A DNA stretch of 13,939 nt from positions 1 to 13,939 of the forward strand of contig DASWMO010000003.1 of the NCBI GenBank assembly GCA_036399715.1, written 5' to 3'. Below are positions 5,760-13,657 of this stretch, piece after piece (the first letter of the stretch is position 1; each line of letters begins with the position of its first letter). The translations under genes and the position numbers were made by a program. This DNA comes from DASVSE01 sp036399715 (GTDB taxonomy: Bacteria; Bacteroidota; Rhodothermia; Rhodothermales; Rubricoccaceae). A model generated the notes under the pieces. It saw nothing but the letters and a program-made list of their open reading frames with translations, did no database searches and was not told the origin of the DNA.

Positions 5760-7220
5760 ATGAGAGCTGCGCTCCGAGCGACGGCCGTGCTGTCCGGCGG
5801 ATCTGTCGTGCAGATCGGCGTCGCGCTGCTCGTGTCGAAGGTGTGGGCCGTGCTTGTCGGGCCGTCGGGTGTCGGCCTGTTCGGGCTGCTGCAGAGCCTG
5901 ATCGGCATCGGGACGATGGTCGCGTCGCTGGGCGTCGGCGTCGGGATGGTGCGGCTGGGCGCGCAGGCGCTCGGCGCCGGCGACGAGCACCGGGCGGCCG
6001 CGTTGCACCGCGCCGCGCTCGCGATCGCGTGGACGGCCGGGGCGCTCGCGTGCGCCGGGATCGTCGTCTTTCGCCGGCCCGTCGCTGCAGCGATGCTCGG
6101 CGGGCCGGAGCAGAGCCTCGGCGCCGCCCTCGCCGGGGCCGGCATCCTGTGCACCGTCGTTTCAGGGGTGATGACGAATGTCCTCAACGCGCACCGCCGT
6201 GTCCGCGCGCTGGCGACGGCGCTCGCGCTCTCGTCCGTGCTCGGCTCCGTCGTCAACGTGGTCCTGATCGTGCGCTTCCGCGAGTCCGGCATTCCGTGGG
6301 CCGTCGCGGCCGCGACGGCCGTGGTGCTCGCCGTCAACGCGGCGTTCCTGCGCCGCGAGGTCCGATATAGCCCCGGGACACGGCCGGACCGTCCGGCGCG
6401 CCGGCGCGCGCTGCGGGATCTCGTCGCGTTCGGGCTGCCGCAGGCGGGCAGCTCGCTCGTCGGGGCTGGCGTGACGCTGGCGCTGCCGCTGCTCGTCCTG
6501 CACGAGCTGGACCTCGACAGCGTCGGCCTGTACCGAGCGGGCCTGACCATCGCGGCCGGCTACCTCGGGTTCCTCCTCGCGGCGATGGGACAGGACTACT
6601 ACCCACGCCTGTCGGCCATCGGCACGTCGTCGGGCGAGTTGGACCGGGTCGTCAACGACCAGGTGCGGCTGGTGCTGCTCGTCGTGGGGCCGCTCGTGCT
6701 GCTCGCTCAGGCGGCGGCCTTCATGCTCGTGCCGCTCGTGTACGCGGCGAGCTTCGCCCCGGCCGTGCCCGTGCTGGAGTGGATGATGACCGGGAGCCTG
6801 TTTCGGTTCTTCGCCTGGGCGCTCGCCTTCGTCGTCCTCGCCCGGAGTACGAGCCTCGCGTTTTTCGCCGTCGAGGCCGTCGGCGGCGCCGCGACGCTCG
6901 CGCTGACGTGGGCCGGCCTGCGGGTGTTCGGCCTCGTCGGCAGCGGCATCGGTTTCTTCGCGGCGTACGTGCTGTACGCGGCCTTCGTGTGGGTGCTAGT
7001 ATGGCGGCGGGTCGGCGTGACCGTCGAACCGGCCAACCGGTGGCTTCTGGCGGCCTTCGCCACGGCGTCGCTGGCGGCGCACGGAGCGGCCGCGGCGGGC
7101 GCCCCGGTGGCCGCGCGCTCGGTCGCCCTCGCGCTCGGCACCGCGGCGGTGGCCTACTCGGCACGCGTGCTGCTGCCGCACCTCGTCGGGTCGCGGCCTG
7201 CCGCCACCCCCTCCCGCTGA
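5760..7220 (+). CDS. Wzx-type polysaccharide flippase 1 (MOP/MATE superfamily)
   Basis: The 486-residue product is almost wholly hydrophobic, with roughly 12-14 membrane segments, and should flip lipid-linked oligosaccharide across the inner membrane. The N terminus runs straight into membrane helices (SGGSVVQIGVALLVSK, then GPSGVGLFGLLQSL, the family's G-P-x-G-x-G-L/V element). Mid-protein it has AAMGQDYYPRLSAI before a charged loop, a feature shared with the second flippase at 8981-10525. ATG 5760 was chosen because the protein then begins MRAALRAT just ahead of helix 1. The frame is open back to 5595, but that part is arginine-rich, overlaps the aminotransferase gene and looks non-coding. 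There is no Shine-Dalgarno sequence. Background GC-rich codon use. The lipid-linked substrate is unknown. Confidence 0.9.
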   Translation: MRAALRATAVLSGGSVVQIGVALLVSKVWAVLVGPSGVGLFGLLQSLIGIGTMVASLGVGVGMVRLGAQALGAGDEHRAAALHRAALAIAWTAGALACAGIVVFRRPVAAAMLGGPEQSLGAALAGAGILCTVVSGVMTNVLNAHRRVRALATALALSSVLGSVVNVVLIVRFRESGIPWAVAAATAVVLAVNAAFLRREVRYSPGTRPDRPARRRALRDLVAFGLPQAGSSLVGAGVTLALPLLVLHELDLDSVGLYRAGLTIAAGYLGFLLAAMGQDYYPRLSAIGTSSGELDRVVNDQVRLVLLVVGPLVLLAQAAAFMLVPLVYAASFAPAVPVLEWMMTGSLFRFFAWALAFVVLARSTSLAFFAVEAVGGAATLALTWAGLRVFGLVGSGIGFFAAYVLYAAFVWVLVWRRVGVTVEPANRWLLAAFATASLAAHGAAAAGAPVAARSVALALGTAAVAYSARVLLPHLVGSRPAATPSR

Positions 7221-7249
7221 CCCTCCCGACTACCGGACCTCTCGACCGC

Positions 7250-7999
7250 ATGGACTACACGACCACTCTGGGACGCCGAACGGCCCGCGCCGTGCAGTTT
7301 GCCGAGCGGCCTCGCCTCGCCCGGCTTCACCGCGCCGGCCTCAGCGTAGATCAGTTCGTGACGCTGGACCGGCCGTGGTTCCGCAACCTCGGCATCGGCT
7401 GCGTCGTCGACATCGGCGCCAACGTGGGCTACTTCGCAAAGACCATGCGCGCCGTGCTGCCCGAGGCGCGCATCGTCGCCTTCGAGCCCATCCCGAGCGC
7501 CTTCGCCGCGCTCCGGGCCGCCTTCGCCGACGACGCCCGCGTGACCGTTCACAACGTCGCGCTCGGCCGCGAGTCGGGCACGTCGACGTTCCACGTCAAC
7601 CGCTACTCGGACTCGTCTTCGATCCGCCCGATGACGGACGTCCACCGTGCCCACTTCCCGTTTACCGACGGCGTGCAGCAGCAGATCGAGGTCCGCGTCG
7701 AGCCGCTCGACCACTACGCCGACGCGATCGGGACCGACGTGCCGACGCTCGTCAAGGTGGACGTGCAGGGCTTCGAGGACGAGGTTCTCGCCGGCGGCCA
7801 CGGCGTGCTCGCCCGCGCGGCGCTCGCCATCGTCGAGGTGTCCTTCGCGCCGCTCTACGACGGCGCCCCCGCCTTCGAGGACATCCTCGCCACGATGTCC
7901 GGGCTCGGCCTGCGCTACGGCGGCAACCTCGACCAGCTCCGCGGCCCCGCCGACGGCGCCATTCTTCAGTGCGACGCCCTCTTCTTCCAGGACCGCTGA
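7250..7999 (+). CDS. FkbM-family SAM-dependent methyltransferase
   Basis: The 249-residue protein carries the SAM-binding motif VVDIGANVGYF (residues 52-62), the post-I acidic site FEP (78-80), and KVDVQGFEDEVLAGG (169-183), the FkbM family signature. Family members O-methylate sugars or polyketides. In a glycan locus the likely target is a hydroxyl on a sugar residue, possibly as a chain cap, but that is inference. ATG 7250 was chosen because it gives MDYTTTLGRR and falls 29 nt after the flippase stop. The open frame extends to 6779, inside the flippase gene, but is arginine-rich shadow there. The stop and the next start share one base (TGATG). No Shine-Dalgarno sequence is seen. Composition is background. 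Confidence 0.9.
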   Translation: MDYTTTLGRRTARAVQFAERPRLARLHRAGLSVDQFVTLDRPWFRNLGIGCVVDIGANVGYFAKTMRAVLPEARIVAFEPIPSAFAALRAAFADDARVTVHNVALGRESGTSTFHVNRYSDSSSIRPMTDVHRAHFPFTDGVQQQIEVRVEPLDHYADAIGTDVPTLVKVDVQGFEDEVLAGGHGVLARAALAIVEVSFAPLYDGAPAFEDILATMSGLGLRYGGNLDQLRGPADGAILQCDALFFQDR

Positions 8000-8988
8000 T
8001 GGCCACGTTCTCCATCGTCACGCCCTCGTTCAACCAGGGCGCCTATCTCGACGAGACGATGCGCTCCGTGCTGGACCAGGAGGGTGTTGGCCCGGTCGAG
8101 TACCTCGTCGCCGACGGCGGCTCGACCGACGGCAGCGCGGACATCATCCGCCGCTATGCGGACCGGCTCGCGTGGTGGGTGTCCGAGCCCGACGGCGGAC
8201 AGTCCGATGCCATCAACAAGGGCTGGCAGCGCGTGACGGGCGACTACGTCGCCTTTCTGAACTCGGACGACACCTACTTCCCCGGCGCGCTCGCCCGCGT
8301 CGCTGCAGCGTTCGAGGCCAACCCGGACGCCGGCGTCGTCTACGGGCAGGCGCAGTGGGTGACTGAAGACGGCGTGCCGACGAGCCAGACGGGCCTCTTC
8401 GTCGACGGTCAGGTCGTGCTGGACCGCCTGATCGGCCTGCCGCAGCCGGCGGCGTTCGTCCGCCGCGAGGTGCTCGAGCGCGTCGGGCTGCTGGACCCGT
8501 CGTTCCACTTTGCGCTCGACGGCGAGTTCTACATCCGCGCCGTCGGCAGCTTCCGCGCCGTCGCTCTGCCGGACGTGCTCGCGTCGATGCGTCTCCACGC
8601 GGACGCGAAGAGCGTCGCGACGAGTACGGGCTTCGCGCCCGAAGTGAGCCGACTCGTCGAGAAGGTCATCGCGAGCCCTCAGAACTATCCCCGCTACACC
8701 GTCGATCCGGGCAAGCTCCGGGCGATGGCGCACGTCGTGGCGTCGCGCTACTACTTCATCAACGGTGAGTACCGGACGAGCCTGAGCAATCTCCGCCAGG
8801 CGCTGGCCGCGGACCGGGCGGTATGGCGGCGCATCGCGAAGGAAGAGGCCCCGCGCTTCGTGGCCCGGATGGTGCTGGGACGTCGGCTCTACGGCCGGCT
8901 CAGCGGGCTCTCGATGACGCAGACGCGGAGATCATTCACTCGCCAAGGCAGTACTCTTGAAGGAGTGAAAGGGTCAAGAAATGCCTAG
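7999..8988 (+). CDS. Family 2 glycosyltransferase A
   Basis: This 329-residue inverting GT-A enzyme opens with FSIVTPSFNQGAYLDET and shows the GT2 nucleotide-binding DGGSTDGS (residues 39-46), GGQSDAINKGW (66-76) and the metal-binding NSDD (88-91). PQPAAFVRREV and LDGEFYIR follow in the acceptor half. This pattern is common in WcaA-like transferases of capsule and O-antigen loci. The GGQSDAINKG variant defines a recognisable subfamily, but the donor is not predictable. The start overlaps the FkbM stop (TGATG). The last 20 or so codons change composition: 8881-8940 is 65% GC but 8941-9000 is 52%, and the protein tail becomes low-complexity and polar. The stop overlaps the next ATG by 8 nt. Confidence 0.93.
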   Translation: MATFSIVTPSFNQGAYLDETMRSVLDQEGVGPVEYLVADGGSTDGSADIIRRYADRLAWWVSEPDGGQSDAINKGWQRVTGDYVAFLNSDDTYFPGALARVAAAFEANPDAGVVYGQAQWVTEDGVPTSQTGLFVDGQVVLDRLIGLPQPAAFVRREVLERVGLLDPSFHFALDGEFYIRAVGSFRAVALPDVLASMRLHADAKSVATSTGFAPEVSRLVEKVIASPQNYPRYTVDPGKLRAMAHVVASRYYFINGEYRTSLSNLRQALAADRAVWRRIAKEEAPRFVARMVLGRRLYGRLSGLSMTQTRRSFTRQGSTLEGVKGSRNA

Positions 8989-10525
8989 GGCAATTCCGCT
9001 GACTGATGCCGCAGGGACCGGACAGTCCTCTGCATCAATTCCGACGTATCGCTCGATCTTGCGCGCCACGTCCATCGTGGGAGGAGGAAGTATCATGGTG
9101 ATCGTGATCGGGCTGGCGCGCTCTAAGGGGGTCGCGCTTCTGATTGGACCGGCCGGTCTCGGAGTCATGGGCCTGCTCACCACGGTAATGAGCACGGCCT
9201 CCATCGTGCTCGGGCTCGGGTTGTCCAGCAGCAGTGTGCGCCTCATCGCGTCGTCGCAGGGTACTGCGGAGTCGTTCGGCGCCACTCGGCGCGCGCTGTG
9301 GCAGTCTAGCCTCGTGATGGGAACCTTGGGCCTCGCGTTTATGGCAGGTGCAGCCCGCCCGATTTCCGAGATCGTATTCGGGTCGGCCGCACATGCGGTC
9401 GACGTGGCGTGGCTGGGAGTTGGCGTGCTGGCCGGCATCATCGGTTCGTCGCAGACGGCCCTGCTGCAAGGCTTGAGACGGACGGGCGACCTCGCGCGCT
9501 CGGGCGTTGCGGGCGCGCTCGTCGGGACGGTCTCCGGCATGGCGGCGCTGGCCGTCTTCGGCGTAGAGGGAATCCGATGGTTCGTTCTCGCTGTGCCTGT
9601 CGGGTCGATGCTGGGTGCGCTGTGGTTCACGCGTTCGATCCGGCGTGCGGACCAGTCCGCGCCGCCCAACTCAGCCGTCTGGGGCCAGTGGAAAGCGATG
9701 CTTCCGATCGGGGGTGTTCTCGTAACGGCTGGCATTGCAGGCGGCATCGCTGATGTGGTCGTGCGCGCCGTAATTGCCCGCCATATTGGCATAGAGGCGG
9801 CGGGCTACTTCCAGGCCGCTTCGGCAATCTCTATCCAGTACCTCGGGCTCATTCTCGGCGCGATGGCGGCAGACTATTACCCGCGCCTCGCTGCCGCCGG
9901 CCAAGGAGCCGCTTTCCAGGCGGCTGTCGATGAGCAACTAGAGGTCGCTGTGCTGCTAGCCAGTCCAATCCTGCTGTCGGTGCTCGGGCTGGCACCGTGG
10001 GTGCTCGCCACGCTCTACTCTGCCGACTTTCGCACTGGAGCTGACCTGCTGCGGTGGTTGGTCGTCGGTGACGTGTTAAAGCTGGCGACGTGGACCATCG
10101 GCTTCGCGCTCCTCGCACGTGGGCAGTCGGTGACATACCTCGCGATTGAGCTTTCGGGCCTTGCGGTGTTCACCGGTGGGACGTGGCTGCTGGTTCCGCG
10201 CGTGGGGCTTGTCGGGGCAGCACTCGCGTTCTGCGCCTACCTTGTCTGGAGCATCATCGCCGGGTGGTGGGCAGCCCGGTCCCGCCACGGCATCGCCGTG
10301 GCGCAAACCCCGGCACGTCATCTGGCGCTCCTGCTGGGTGCGGCGATCCTGACGGCCGCCGCGTCCTACCAATCCGACCTCGCGTCCGCTGGCACGGGAC
10401 TTGTGCTCGCTGCGGGAGCGGCTGCGTTTGCGATTCGACGCTTCCAGCAGATGGATGCCCTGCCGGACGTTGCACGCCGCCTCGACAGAGTTTACAAAGT
10501 AGCAGCTCGCCTTCGTCGCCGATGA
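8981..10525 (+). CDS. Wzx-type polysaccharide flippase 2 (MOP/MATE superfamily)
   Basis: This 514-residue multi-pass membrane protein is a second predicted lipid-linked oligosaccharide flippase with about 12-14 helices. It is a distant paralogue of the gene at 5760. Shared elements are IGPAGLGVMGLL (near residue 57) and GAMAADYYPRLAAAGQ in mid-protein. The protein begins with about 25 polar residues before the first helix. ATG 8981 overlaps the upstream stop by 8 nt. AAAGGG at 8968-8973, 7 nt ahead of the start, is a weak Shine-Dalgarno-like stretch of a kind absent elsewhere in the window. Codon use is less GC-biased than in flippase 1, suggesting separate acquisition rather than recent tandem duplication. 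The stop overlaps the next start (ATGA). Confidence 0.9.
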   Translation: MPRAIPLTDAAGTGQSSASIPTYRSILRATSIVGGGSIMVIVIGLARSKGVALLIGPAGLGVMGLLTTVMSTASIVLGLGLSSSSVRLIASSQGTAESFGATRRALWQSSLVMGTLGLAFMAGAARPISEIVFGSAAHAVDVAWLGVGVLAGIIGSSQTALLQGLRRTGDLARSGVAGALVGTVSGMAALAVFGVEGIRWFVLAVPVGSMLGALWFTRSIRRADQSAPPNSAVWGQWKAMLPIGGVLVTAGIAGGIADVVVRAVIARHIGIEAAGYFQAASAISIQYLGLILGAMAADYYPRLAAAGQGAAFQAAVDEQLEVAVLLASPILLSVLGLAPWVLATLYSADFRTGADLLRWLVVGDVLKLATWTIGFALLARGQSVTYLAIELSGLAVFTGGTWLLVPRVGLVGAALAFCAYLVWSIIAGWWAARSRHGIAVAQTPARHLALLLGAAILTAAASYQSDLASAGTGLVLAAGAAAFAIRRFQQMDALPDVARRLDRVYKVAARLRRR

Positions 10526-11472
10526 TGCAGACCGTCCCCGTGAGTGTCATCGTTCCGAACTACAATTCGGGGACGTTTCTGACCGAGTGCATCCGGTCTG
10601 TCAACGCCGGCACTCCTCCCGAACAGATCGTGATCGTGGATGATGCGTCTACGGACGACTCGCTCGCCCTCGCCAGGCGCCTTGCCCACGAGTACTCCAA
10701 TGTTGACGTTATCGCGTGCTCCGAGAACGGGGGAGTCGTTGCAGCCCGCCAGCGCGGGTTGGAGGCTGCCATTTGCAGCTGGATCGCCCATGTCGATGCT
10801 GACGATGCCCTGGAAGTAAATGCCGTAGCTGCTGCCTATGGAATGGCAGTCAGTACAGACAGTGATTTGTGCGTGTGGCAGGTGGTAAGGATAGAAGGAG
10901 AGAAGAGGTGGCCGCACATCGATCTGTTACCTCAAGACTTTCCGATGACAGGCCGTGAAGCGGCGCGTCGGACACTCGGGGTGTGGCAAATGCATCTTCT
11001 CGGAGTGGGTAAAAAATGTATTTTCCAAAACGTATCAATTGATGAATATAATGATACGTATAACAATGATGAGTTAATGTCCAGGATGATCATGATGAAA
11101 GTAAATAAAATAAGCTTTATAGATTATAAATATCTATATCGTGTCAATCCAAACTCGGTGTCTATGGTCCTCCACCCGCGACGTCTCGGAATTTTGGACG
11201 CTCAGGCGTGGCTCATCCGATTCTCGCTCGACAACGGGTTCACCCGCCGCGACACGGCCCGCGTTGTTGAGGCGTCGATCGGGTTTGGATGGTGGGCATT
11301 CCGCAACCGCCGCGCACTGGGTGCTTCCGACACGCTCCAGAAGATCGACCATCTGACGACGCTGATCGGACGGTCGATGCGGACGCGCGACTGGCTCCAC
11401 ATCCGGCCCGGGCACCTCGCAGCCTTCCTATTTCTCCGAGCTCTCCACCTAGGTACACCAGCGGCCTCATGA
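10522..11472 (+). CDS. Family 2 glycosyltransferase B, mosaic gene with AT-rich core
   Basis: The 316-residue protein is a GT2 enzyme: VSVIVPNYNSG (residues 7-17), the nucleotide-binding VDDASTDDS (39-47), NGGVVAARQRG (69-79) and the metal-binding DADD (92-95). NNDELMSRMIMM (181-192) and YRVNPNSVSM (206-215) match the ED-type catalytic base region and following Y-R-x-N-x-x-S motif of many capsule GT2s. The start is ATG 10522, overlapping the flippase stop (ATGA); ATG 10525 is a one-codon alternative. Codons 164-209 are extremely AT-rich (AAA, TAT, AAT, ATA, GAT) while the codons after about 215 return to the GC-rich norm. The frame runs through intact and the motifs are complete, so the gene looks functional but hybrid. 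Donor and acceptor are unknown. Confidence 0.9.
   Translation: MMQTVPVSVIVPNYNSGTFLTECIRSVNAGTPPEQIVIVDDASTDDSLALARRLAHEYSNVDVIACSENGGVVAARQRGLEAAICSWIAHVDADDALEVNAVAAAYGMAVSTDSDLCVWQVVRIEGEKRWPHIDLLPQDFPMTGREAARRTLGVWQMHLLGVGKKCIFQNVSIDEYNDTYNNDELMSRMIMMKVNKISFIDYKYLYRVNPNSVSMVLHPRRLGILDAQAWLIRFSLDNGFTRRDTARVVEASIGFGWWAFRNRRALGASDTLQKIDHLTTLIGRSMRTRDWLHIRPGHLAAFLFLRALHLGTPAAS
11011..11150 (+). other. AT-rich island inside glycosyltransferase B
   Basis: Hand count gives 35 G or C in 140 bases, 25% GC, in a window that is otherwise about 65-73%. The upstream flank 10861-10920 is 53% and the downstream flank 11161-11220 is 60%. It is entirely coding and in frame, covering residues 164-209 of the glycosyltransferase, including its D-E acidic motif. 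There is no repeat or insertion-sequence signature at its edges. Confidence 0.9.
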
Positions 11473-12446
11473 GCGAGATAGCAGACCCATCGCACCGGCC
11501 GCTCGTCAGCGTGATCATCCCGGCCTACAACCACGCGCCGTACGTCGAGCAGGCCATCGCGAGCGTGCTCGGGCAGACCTACGCGCACATTGAACTCGTC
11601 GTCGTCGACGACGGCTCGACCGACGACACGCTCGCCGTGATCGAGCGCGCACGTGCGGCGTCGGGCGGCCGGTTCGAGGTCGTCGCCCAGCCCAACGGCG
11701 GCGTCTCCGCGGCGCTCAACGCCGGCCTCGCCCTCACGCGAGGCGCGTTCGTCTCGTTTCTGGCCTCCGACGACTGGTGGGCGCCCGACAAGACCGCGCG
11801 CCAGGTGGCCCTCTTCGCCGCCCTGCCGCCGTCGGTCGGCGTCGTCCACGGGAGCTCGTACACCGTCGACGCGACGGGCCGCCAGGTGGCGACCGCCGGG
11901 CTGTACCGCCCGACCGAGGGCGGGTCGCTCGTGGACATTCTGAGCCTCCGGACGGGCGTCGTCGCGACGAGCGTCCTCGTGCGCCGGGCTGCGTGCGACG
12001 CCGCTGGCGGGTTCGACGAGTCCATGGCGGCCGAGGACGTCGACTTCTACGCCGCGGTGGTTGCAGCGGGCTACACGTTCGCATACGACCCGGCGCCGGT
12101 CGTCTACAAGCGCATCACCGGGGACAACCTCGGCGCGCAGGTCCACCGGTGGTTCGACGTTCACCACCGCACGCTCGACAAGCACCGGGCGCACCTGAGC
12201 GCGGACGAGTACGCCCGCACGCGACGGGCGATCTCGATGAGCCTCGGGCGAACCGCAGCGGGCGTCCGGGACGTGCGGACGTCGTTCCGGGCCTACCGGC
12301 AGGCCCGGCGCGAGGGCGCCGGGTTGGGGGCGTACACCGAGTTCGCCCGGGTAACCGGGCGCGCCCTCGCACTCTCCGCCGTCCCGCCGGGCGTGCGCCA
12401 CGGCCTCCGGCAGGCCCGCGCGCGCCTCTTTCGCCGACCCGGATGA
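11469..12446 (+). CDS. Family 2 glycosyltransferase C
   Basis: The 325-residue GT2 enzyme begins PLVSVIIPAYNHAPYVEQAI at residue 11 and shows VDDGSTDDT (46-54), NGGVSAALNAG (76-86) and the metal-binding SDD (100-102). An AEDVDFYAAV element in the second half carries the ED pair expected of the catalytic base. This form is typical of capsule and O-antigen GT2s. The C-terminal 100 residues are arginine-rich and amphipathic, possibly membrane-associating, which is inference. ATG 11469 overlaps the previous stop (ATGA) and its own stop overlaps the next start in the same way. Codon use is full GC-rich background, in clear contrast to the gene just upstream. Donor sugar cannot be predicted. Confidence 0.93.
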   Translation: MSEIADPSHRPLVSVIIPAYNHAPYVEQAIASVLGQTYAHIELVVVDDGSTDDTLAVIERARAASGGRFEVVAQPNGGVSAALNAGLALTRGAFVSFLASDDWWAPDKTARQVALFAALPPSVGVVHGSSYTVDATGRQVATAGLYRPTEGGSLVDILSLRTGVVATSVLVRRAACDAAGGFDESMAAEDVDFYAAVVAAGYTFAYDPAPVVYKRITGDNLGAQVHRWFDVHHRTLDKHRAHLSADEYARTRRAISMSLGRTAAGVRDVRTSFRAYRQARREGAGLGAYTEFARVTGRALALSAVPPGVRHGLRQARARLFRRPG

Positions 12447-13657
12447 GGTCGCTGTTCGTCACCTGGGACGGGCCCGGCTCGAACTACCACGAGTCGCTGT
12501 TCCTGCCCATCCTGGACCGCGCGCGCCGCCCCGGCGACGTCGTCCACCTGATGCAGTACGCGTGGGAGTCGGATGCCCGGTCGGCCACTGTGGCCGCCGC
12601 CGCAGCTCGCCTCGGGATGCCGTACACCGCCCGCGGCGTCTGGCGCCGCCCGGCCCTCCCGGCGACGGCCGCCATGGTCGCGCGCGGAACTGCCGACATC
12701 GCGCGCTACGCGTGGCGGCACCGCATCGACGTCCTGTTTCCGCGCAGCATCGTCCCGGCGGCGATGGCCCTCGGGGCGCTCCGCGTGCTCCCCGCCGCGC
12801 GCCTGCTCTACGACGCCGACGGCCTCGTCGCGGACGAGCGCGCCGACTTCGGTGGTTGGAGCCGGGGCGGGCGGGCCTACCGCGCCTTTACGGCCGTCGA
12901 GCGCGCAGCCGTTCGCCGGGCCGACGTGCTGCTCGTCCGCTCTGAGGCGGCGCGGGACGTGCTCGCCTCGCGCGCTGGCGACGCGTCCGTCCCGGACCGG
13001 ACGGTGGTGGTGACCAACGGCAAGGACGAGGCGCTGTTCAGCCCCGGGATCGCAGCGAGCCGGGCGGCGACCCGCGCGCGCCTGGGCATCGCCCCCGAGG
13101 CGCCCGTCGTGCTGTTCGCCGGCTCGATGGGCACGCCCTACAACCCGGACCGGATGGTGGCCTTCTTCGAGGCCGTCCGCCAGCGGCGGCCCGAGAGCGT
13201 GCTCGTGCTGCTCACCGGCTCGCCCGATGAGGCCGCGGCGCTCGCTGCGGCGCACCGGCTCCCCGAGACGAGCGTGCGCGTCCGCCACGCCGCCCCGGAC
13301 GAGGTTCCGGTCCTGCTCGCGGCGGCCGACGTCGGGCTGGGGTTCTACGCGCCGGCGCTCTCGATGCAGGCCCGCGCGCCGATCAAGGTCGGCGAGTACC
13401 TGCTGTGTGGCCTGCCGGCGCTCTGCACGCGCGGCGTCGGCGACGTGGACCGGCAGCTAGAGGGCGATGTCGGGCGGCTGCTCCCGGACCTGAGCGACGA
13501 GACGCTCGCGGCCGCAGCCGCGTGGGCCGTGGAGGACCTCCTGCCGGCCCGCGACGTGTACCGCACGCGGTGCCGCGACCGCGGCCTGGCCCTGTTCACC
13601 CTCGGCCGGAGCGCGCGCCTCTACCGCGAGGCGTTCGACCGCCTCGACGCCCGATGA
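12443..13657 (+). CDS. GT4-type (GT-B fold) glycosyltransferase
   Basis: The 404-residue protein has the two-domain GT-B layout. The N-terminal half (about 1-190) is the acceptor domain. LFAGSMG (224-230) opens the nucleotide-sugar domain, followed by VLVLLTG (253-259), a D-E-V-P-x-L-L-A-A-A-D-V-G-L element (286-299) and VGEYLLCGLPAL (316-327), which matches the E-x(7)-E region of family 4 glycosyltransferases with its conserved glutamate at 318. GT4 enzymes are retaining and use nucleotide sugars; the sugar is unknown. ATG 12443 overlaps the previous stop (ATGA), and the gene's own stop overlaps the next ATG. Composition is background. The long frame extending upstream to 11777 is a shadow of glycosyltransferase C and was not used. 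Confidence 0.9.
   Translation: MRSLFVTWDGPGSNYHESLFLPILDRARRPGDVVHLMQYAWESDARSATVAAAAARLGMPYTARGVWRRPALPATAAMVARGTADIARYAWRHRIDVLFPRSIVPAAMALGALRVLPAARLLYDADGLVADERADFGGWSRGGRAYRAFTAVERAAVRRADVLLVRSEAARDVLASRAGDASVPDRTVVVTNGKDEALFSPGIAASRAATRARLGIAPEAPVVLFAGSMGTPYNPDRMVAFFEAVRQRRPESVLVLLTGSPDEAAALAAAHRLPETSVRVRHAAPDEVPVLLAAADVGLGFYAPALSMQARAPIKVGEYLLCGLPALCTRGVGDVDRQLEGDVGRLLPDLSDETLAAAAAWAVEDLLPARDVYRTRCRDRGLALFTLGRSARLYREAFDRLDAR

Larger units (their letters stand above)
8930..11160. other. Lower-GC segment with altered codon use (probable imported cassette B)
   Basis: From the 3' tail of glycosyltransferase A through flippase 2 and into glycosyltransferase B, third positions carry many more A and T than the flanks. 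Composition falls further to a 25% GC minimum at 11011-11150 and then recovers to 60% over 11161-11220. Both edges fall inside coding sequence. Extent is by eye. Confidence 0.5.

Noticed and set aside
11011..11150. AT-rich island as an internal promoter, insertion sequence or separate small gene
   Set aside because: TATAAA-like strings are expected by chance at 25% GC, no terminal repeats or target duplications are seen, and the island reads as in-frame GT2 sequence with family motifs.
11202..12401. A 399-codon minus-strand open frame opposite glycosyltransferases B and C
   Set aside because: It is the antisense of clear GT2 coding sequence, with arginine/glycine/valine-rich content and no recognisable domain.
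12293..13288. A 331-codon minus-strand open frame opposite glycosyltransferase C and the GT4 gene
   Set aside because: Same reason: high-GC DNA leaves few stops on the opposite strand, and the translation has no motifs.
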